NCBI GenBank assembly: GCA_004552595.1
Contig: SFNX01000082.1
Span: forward strand, 1-9,198
From: Lachnospiraceae bacterium
Lineage (GTDB): Bacteria; Bacillota; Clostridia; Lachnospirales; Lachnospiraceae
Length of the DNA: 9,198 bases
Reading direction: 5' to 3'
A program made the position numbers and the translations under genes. The notes beneath the pieces are model-generated. The model was not told the origin of the DNA. It made no database searches and was given only the letters and a program-made list of their open reading frames with translations. Shown here in pieces: positions 5,657 through 9,198 of this stretch. Position 1 is the stretch's first letter, and the number at the start of each line of letters is the position of its first letter.

Positions 5657-7155
5657 TGCATTTTCAGTTAGTCCAGAACTTCCCTTTCTTTACAATATTA
5701 TTGTGCTTAATCAGCGCAGTCATTTGCTCGGTATTAAGTGGTAAGGCAGCCCGTTTTGTGAATACTGCTTTACTTATTACTGTTACGGTTATGAATGCAC
5801 TTGTGTTCATGTATGTCAACATGACCGGTGAAAGCTACGTATATATGATGGGCCATTTCCCTGCACCTTGGGGTAATGAAATACGTGTAGGTGTGCTTGA
5901 AGCGTTTATGGCTACTTTTTTTGCAATAATAATGCTTTTATCTATGTTTGGCGGACATCATAAGCTTCTTGAAGAAGTAGATGAAGAAAAGCACAGACTT
6001 TACTATATTCTTGTAAATCTGTTACTTAGCTCGTTACTGGCACTTGTATATACCAATGACCTGTTTACGGCTTATGTATTTGTTGAAATCAATACTATTT
6101 CGGCAGCAGGTCTTATTATGATAAGACAGATTGGACGTACTATAGAAGCAGCAGTCAGATATATGATAATGTCGCTTCTCGGATCGGGTCTTTTACTTAT
6201 GGGAATTTGTATGCTCTATGATTTAACAGGTCATCTTCTCATGAGTAATATTAAAGAACAGGTGGCAATACTTGCAACTGATCCGAATTCGCAGGTGCCA
6301 CTTATGATTACGATTACAATTATGTCGGTAGGACTTTGCATTAAATGTGCACTGTTCCCATTTCATGCATGGCTCCCGGATGCGTACGGATATTCGACAG
6401 TGTCATCTGCGGCAATGCTTTCAAGCCTTGTATCAAAGGGATACATTTTCCTGCTTATTAAGATAATTTACAGAGTAATTGGCTTTGATGTTTATGAGAG
6501 AAGCCATATTATGAATATCCTCTTTATTTTTGCTTTGTGTGGAATGATTTTTGGCTCGGTAAGCGCAATAAGGGAATCGGACATAAGACGTATGATTGCG
6601 TTCTCATCAGTGGCCCAGATTGGTTATATTTTCATGGGTATCGGAATGGGAACAAAAGCCGGAATGGTAGCGGCAATATTCCATATACTTACGCATGCTG
6701 CAACAAAGTCATTACTGTTTATCGCGGCTATCGGACTTACAGATGTATCGGGATATTCAAGAAAGTTTTATGACATTACAGGTGCCGGATACAGAAATAA
6801 GGTTGCCGGAGTCGGATTTTTAGTAGGTTCACTTTCAATGGTAGGTGTTCCATTGTTCTCAGGATTTATCAGCAAGTACTTATTTGCAACGGGAGCAATA
6901 AAGCTTACAGGAAAAATGATGCCTGCGCTTATATGTCTTGCTGTTTCGACAATACTTAATGCTATTTATTTCATGAAGACAGTAATCAGAATATATACAC
7001 CTGATAATTCGCTTCATTATCAGTCAGTTAAGACAAAGGACGAAATGCTTTATGCATTTACAATGGTCGGATTTATTGCAATTAACCTTTTACTCGGAAT
7101 AAATTCCCACCCGGTCGTATTATTTATTGAACAAGGATTGGAGATGTTCTCATAA
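5656..7155 (+). CDS. mrpD: Na+/H+ antiporter subunit MrpD (MnhD/MbhH, NuoL/M/N-like)
   Basis: This is the ion-pumping subunit of the Mrp module, related to NuoL/M/N of complex I. It is 499 residues long with about 14 helices, a full-length member. The charged residues of the conserved membrane relay are all present: E144 in FVEINT (helix 5), K230 in CIKCALFPFHAWLPDAY (helix 7), K261 in SLVSKGYIF (helix 8), H343 and H347 in IFHILTHAATKSLLF, and K407 in FISKYLF (helix 12). The ATG overlaps the mrpC stop by one base, and GGAGG at 5644-5648 lies 7 bases upstream. Two further NuoL/M/N-like genes follow, so this is the first of three. The intact relay suggests a working antiporter channel. Confidence 0.95.
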   Translation: MHFQLVQNFPFFTILLCLISAVICSVLSGKAARFVNTALLITVTVMNALVFMYVNMTGESYVYMMGHFPAPWGNEIRVGVLEAFMATFFAIIMLLSMFGGHHKLLEEVDEEKHRLYYILVNLLLSSLLALVYTNDLFTAYVFVEINTISAAGLIMIRQIGRTIEAAVRYMIMSLLGSGLLLMGICMLYDLTGHLLMSNIKEQVAILATDPNSQVPLMITITIMSVGLCIKCALFPFHAWLPDAYGYSTVSSAAMLSSLVSKGYIFLLIKIIYRVIGFDVYERSHIMNILFIFALCGMIFGSVSAIRESDIRRMIAFSSVAQIGYIFMGIGMGTKAGMVAAIFHILTHAATKSLLFIAAIGLTDVSGYSRKFYDITGAGYRNKVAGVGFLVGSLSMVGVPLFSGFISKYLFATGAIKLTGKMMPALICLAVSTILNAIYFMKTVIRIYTPDNSLHYQSVKTKDEMLYAFTMVGFIAINLLLGINSHPVVLFIEQGLEMFS

Positions 7156-8395
7156 GTGGATATCGTACTTAACTTACAATTTCATTCAGACAGTATAAGC
7201 ATTATATTCAGTGTATTGGCTATTATTGTATTTGCCTGTGCAGGAATATTTTCATTTGAATATATGAAGCATGAAGGACACCATTTAAGATATACGATAT
7301 TTTACGTTTTATCTTTTGTTGTTTTTCAGGCATTATGCTTTGCCGGGAATCTCATTACGTATTATTTCTTTTTTGAAATGCTTACGCTTTTAACATTCCC
7401 TCTTGTACTTCACAATGGTTCAAGGGAAGCTACTATGGCAGGACTTAAGTATCTGTTTTATTCGCTGTGCGGAGCATATATGGTTTTGTTTGGACTGTAT
7501 TTTTCAAACAGCTCACTGAGCTTTTCTGAAGGCGGATACATGAACAGTATAATTGCCGGTTCAACGCATACAGACACACTCTATGTTGTATGTATAATAC
7601 TCATGATTTTCGGATTTTCGGTTAAGGCTGGAATGTTCCCGATGCATGCATGGCTTCCTGCAGCACATCCTGTAGCACCTGCACCTGCATCAAGCGTTCT
7701 TTCGGCAATAATTGTTAAGGCCGGTGTTCTTGGAATAATAAGAACTGTTTTCTTTGTATATGGAAAAGATTTTATTATCGGAAATATTGTTCAGAATATA
7801 TGGATGATATTTACACTTATTACCGTGTTCATGGGTTCAATGCTTGCATATAGGGAAGATGGATTAAAAAAGAGACTCGCGTACTCAACCGTCAGCCAGG
7901 TTTCTTATATTTCTTATATTCTATTCGGACTTGCAACGACAACAAAGACCGGGTTTGATGGTGCTCTTTTACAAGTAGTAGCGCACGGAATAGTTAAGTG
8001 TGGTCTATTCTTGTGTGCGGGTGCAATTATTTATAAAACAGGTAAAACAAAGGTGTCACAACTTAGAGGTATCGGAAAACAGATGCCTGTTACAATGGTA
8101 TGCTTTACAATTCTTTCACTTTCATTAATCGGAATTCCGCCGACGGGAGGATTTGTGAGTAAGTGGTATCTTGCAATAGGAGGACTTGAAAGCAATGTGT
8201 CTTATATCAGCACTTCTTACAGCCGGATATTTACTCCCTGTGTCAATGCGAGGATTTTTCCCGGGAGATGACTTTGACACTGAAAATGTAATAAAGCTCG
8301 AGCCAAACTTATTAATGACAATACCTATTATTGTTCTTACAGTACTTGCTGTATTAGTTGGAATTTTACCGTATTTCATTACCGGTTTAGTTTAA
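7156..8395 (+). pseudogene. Second NuoL/M/N-like antiporter subunit, interrupted by a frameshift
   Basis: The first reading frame runs from GTG at 7156 (directly after the mrpD stop, with GGAG at 7140-7143) to a stop at 8269-8271 and would give 371 residues. It carries a proton-antiporter domain with relay residues E74 (FFFEMLTL), K157 (FSVKAGMFPMHAWLPAA), K188 (IIVKAGV), H277 and K281 (VVAHGIVKCGLF), and K336 (GGFVSKWYLA). After about residue 346 the family-like sequence stops. The expected last helices (ISALLTAGYLLPVSMRGFF, then a final helix to TAA at 8393-8395) are read one frame over, from 8180 onward. The gene therefore appears broken late, losing its last two helices. The N-terminus is short, lacking the first two helices of MrpD. 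A sequencing or assembly error is possible, in which case this is an intact subunit of about 410-420 residues. Confidence 0.82.
8180..8212 (+). other. Site of the frameshift in the second antiporter gene
   Basis: The downstream frame is open only from 8180 (a TAG at 8177-8179 closes it upstream), and the family-like sequence has clearly changed frame by the alanine codon at 8210-8212. The switch must therefore lie here. It is a net gain of one base or loss of 3n+2 bases. No homopolymer longer than three bases occurs here, and I see no known slippery heptamer. The segment between the relay lysine and the next conserved helix is about 8 residues shorter than in the MrpD encoded just upstream. 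A deletion of roughly 23 or 26 bases would explain both the shift and the shortness. Confidence 0.65.
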
Positions 8396-8416
8396 ATAGT
8401 AATTTCGGAGAAAGAA

Positions 8417-9198
8417 ATGATTTTTACAATACTTATTCCATTTATTGCAGGCGCCCTGATTAAAGTGATCAGGTTTAAGAAAAGGGTTCATAAGGAAATA
8501 TTTCTTGAATCGCTTGTTATATTAAATAGCATACTTGTTTTCTATCTTATCTTCACAGGTAACGGTGAAACCTTTACCCTTGCCAAATTCACCGGTGGAT
8601 TGTCAATTGCATTTAGGATAGACGGGTTATCCAAAATATTTGCAGGCCTTGTTTCATTTTTGTGGCCGCTTGCAACTCTTTATGCTTTTGAGTATATGAC
8701 CAAGGAAGAAAGAGAAGATACATTCTTTATGTTCTATACGATGACATATGCGGTAACGCTTGGAATCGCAATGGCAGAGAATATTTTAACAATGTACTTT
8801 TTCTATGAATTTCTTACACTGATTACCGTTCCGCTAGTAATGCATACTCTTACAAGGGAAGCAATACTTGCATCAAGAAAGTACCTGTACTATTCACTTG
8901 GAGGAGCGGCATTCGGATTTATAGGAATGATATTTATCATTGTTAACGGAATTACTCCAAGTTTTCAGTATGGCGGCGTTTTAGCTCCTAATATGTGGGC
9001 TGCCAATTCGGATGTATTGCTTATAGTTTATGTGCTTTCATTTATGGGATTCGGAGTAAAGGCTGCAATATGTCCGTTTAACTCATGGCTTCCTGCAGCA
9101 GGCGTGGCACCTACACCTGTTACAGCTTTGCTTCATGCGGTTGCTGTCGTTAAATCGGGTGCTTTTGCAATTATCAGATTGACATATTACTGCTATGG
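8417..9198 (+). CDS. Third NuoL/M/N-like proton antiporter subunit, partial (cut by window edge)
   Basis: This gene starts at ATG 8417, with GGAG at 8407-8410 six bases upstream, and is open to the right edge (260 complete codons). Unlike the interrupted gene before it, it has an ordinary N-terminus with early helices at about 1-17 and 28-47. The antiporter domain then begins at SIAFRIDGLSKIFAGL (63-78), typical of NuoL/M/N proteins. Relay residues visible so far are E131 (FFYEFLTL), K215 (FGVKAAICPFNSWLPAAGV) and K246 (AVVKSGAFAIIRL). The remaining half lies outside. It is 21 bases downstream of the previous stop, so it probably belongs to the same operon. Its closest partner in the window is the interrupted gene, which shares the FxxEFLTL/FFFEMLTL and [FN]xxWLPAA patterns; mrpD is more distant. 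Confidence 0.92.
   Translation, partial: MIFTILIPFIAGALIKVIRFKKRVHKEIFLESLVILNSILVFYLIFTGNGETFTLAKFTGGLSIAFRIDGLSKIFAGLVSFLWPLATLYAFEYMTKEEREDTFFMFYTMTYAVTLGIAMAENILTMYFFYEFLTLITVPLVMHTLTREAILASRKYLYYSLGGAAFGFIGMIFIIVNGITPSFQYGGVLAPNMWAANSDVLLIVYVLSFMGFGVKAAICPFNSWLPAAGVAPTPVTALLHAVAVVKSGAFAIIRLTYYCY

Noticed and set aside
8180..8212. Programmed ribosomal frameshift site
   Set aside because: I see no slippery heptamer, stop-adjacent shift motif or stimulatory hairpin. A lesion or sequencing error is simpler, though not excluded.
8186..8395. Independent small gene of 69 codons starting at TTG 8186
   Set aside because: Its product continues the antiporter protein (SALLTAGYLLPV and the final helix) and there is no ribosome site for it, so it is the displaced end of the gene at 7156.
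7600..9130. Similar stretches such as GCATGGCTTCCTGCAGCA in the last two genes as a DNA repeat
   Set aside because: These are matching parts of two related antiporter genes that encode the conserved WLPAA motif, not a mobile or regulatory repeat.

Overview
The window reads as an ordinary, densely packed plus-strand stretch of an AT-rich Gram-positive genome. A member of the Clostridia, perhaps Lachnospiraceae, is my best guess. This rests on strong AGGAGG-type ribosome binding sites, heavy use of AGA, ATA, CTT and GGA codons, a preQ1-I riboswitch in front of queT, and a multi-subunit Mrp/Mbh-type antiporter operon. The assignment is inferred from style and gene content, not from a marker gene.

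Region by region: (1) Bases 1-80 are the last codons of argJ (arginine biosynthesis). (2) Bases 99-734 encode an unnamed membrane protein with an N-terminal zinc ribbon, two membrane helices and a small C-terminal beta-rich domain. (3) A promoter (712-740) and a preQ1 class I riboswitch (756-798) lead into queT (809-1321), the substrate-binding subunit of an ECF importer for queuosine precursors. (4) glpK (1343-2836) encodes glycerol kinase. (5) From 2840 to the right edge runs a cation/proton antiporter operon: mrpE, mrpF, mrpG, a small MbhD-like (DUF4040) gene, a fused MbhE-MrpB gene, mrpC, mrpD, a second NuoL/M/N-like antiporter gene broken by a frameshift near 8180-8212, and a third such gene cut by the window edge. 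No gene-free stretch exceeds 80 bases.

How the genes work together: the order E-F-G-MbhD-MbhE/B-C-D matches the membrane half of archaeal membrane-bound hydrogenases (mbhA to mbhH), not the classical mrpABCDEFG order. The large N-terminal antiporter half of MrpA is absent. Two extra NuoL/M/N-like genes follow mrpD and may fill that place. Their predicted role is to exchange Na+ (or K+) for H+ across the cytoplasmic membrane. That exchange could be driven by the proton gradient, or by a redox module encoded beyond the right edge. queT, glpK and mrpE are separated by only 21 and 3 bases with no visible terminator, so one transcript starting before the riboswitch may run through all of them.

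I found no mobile element, CRISPR array, tRNA, rRNA or defence system. The points most worth a second look are the Mbh-like antiporter architecture, the interrupted second antiporter gene, and the compact riboswitch that appears to control translation.
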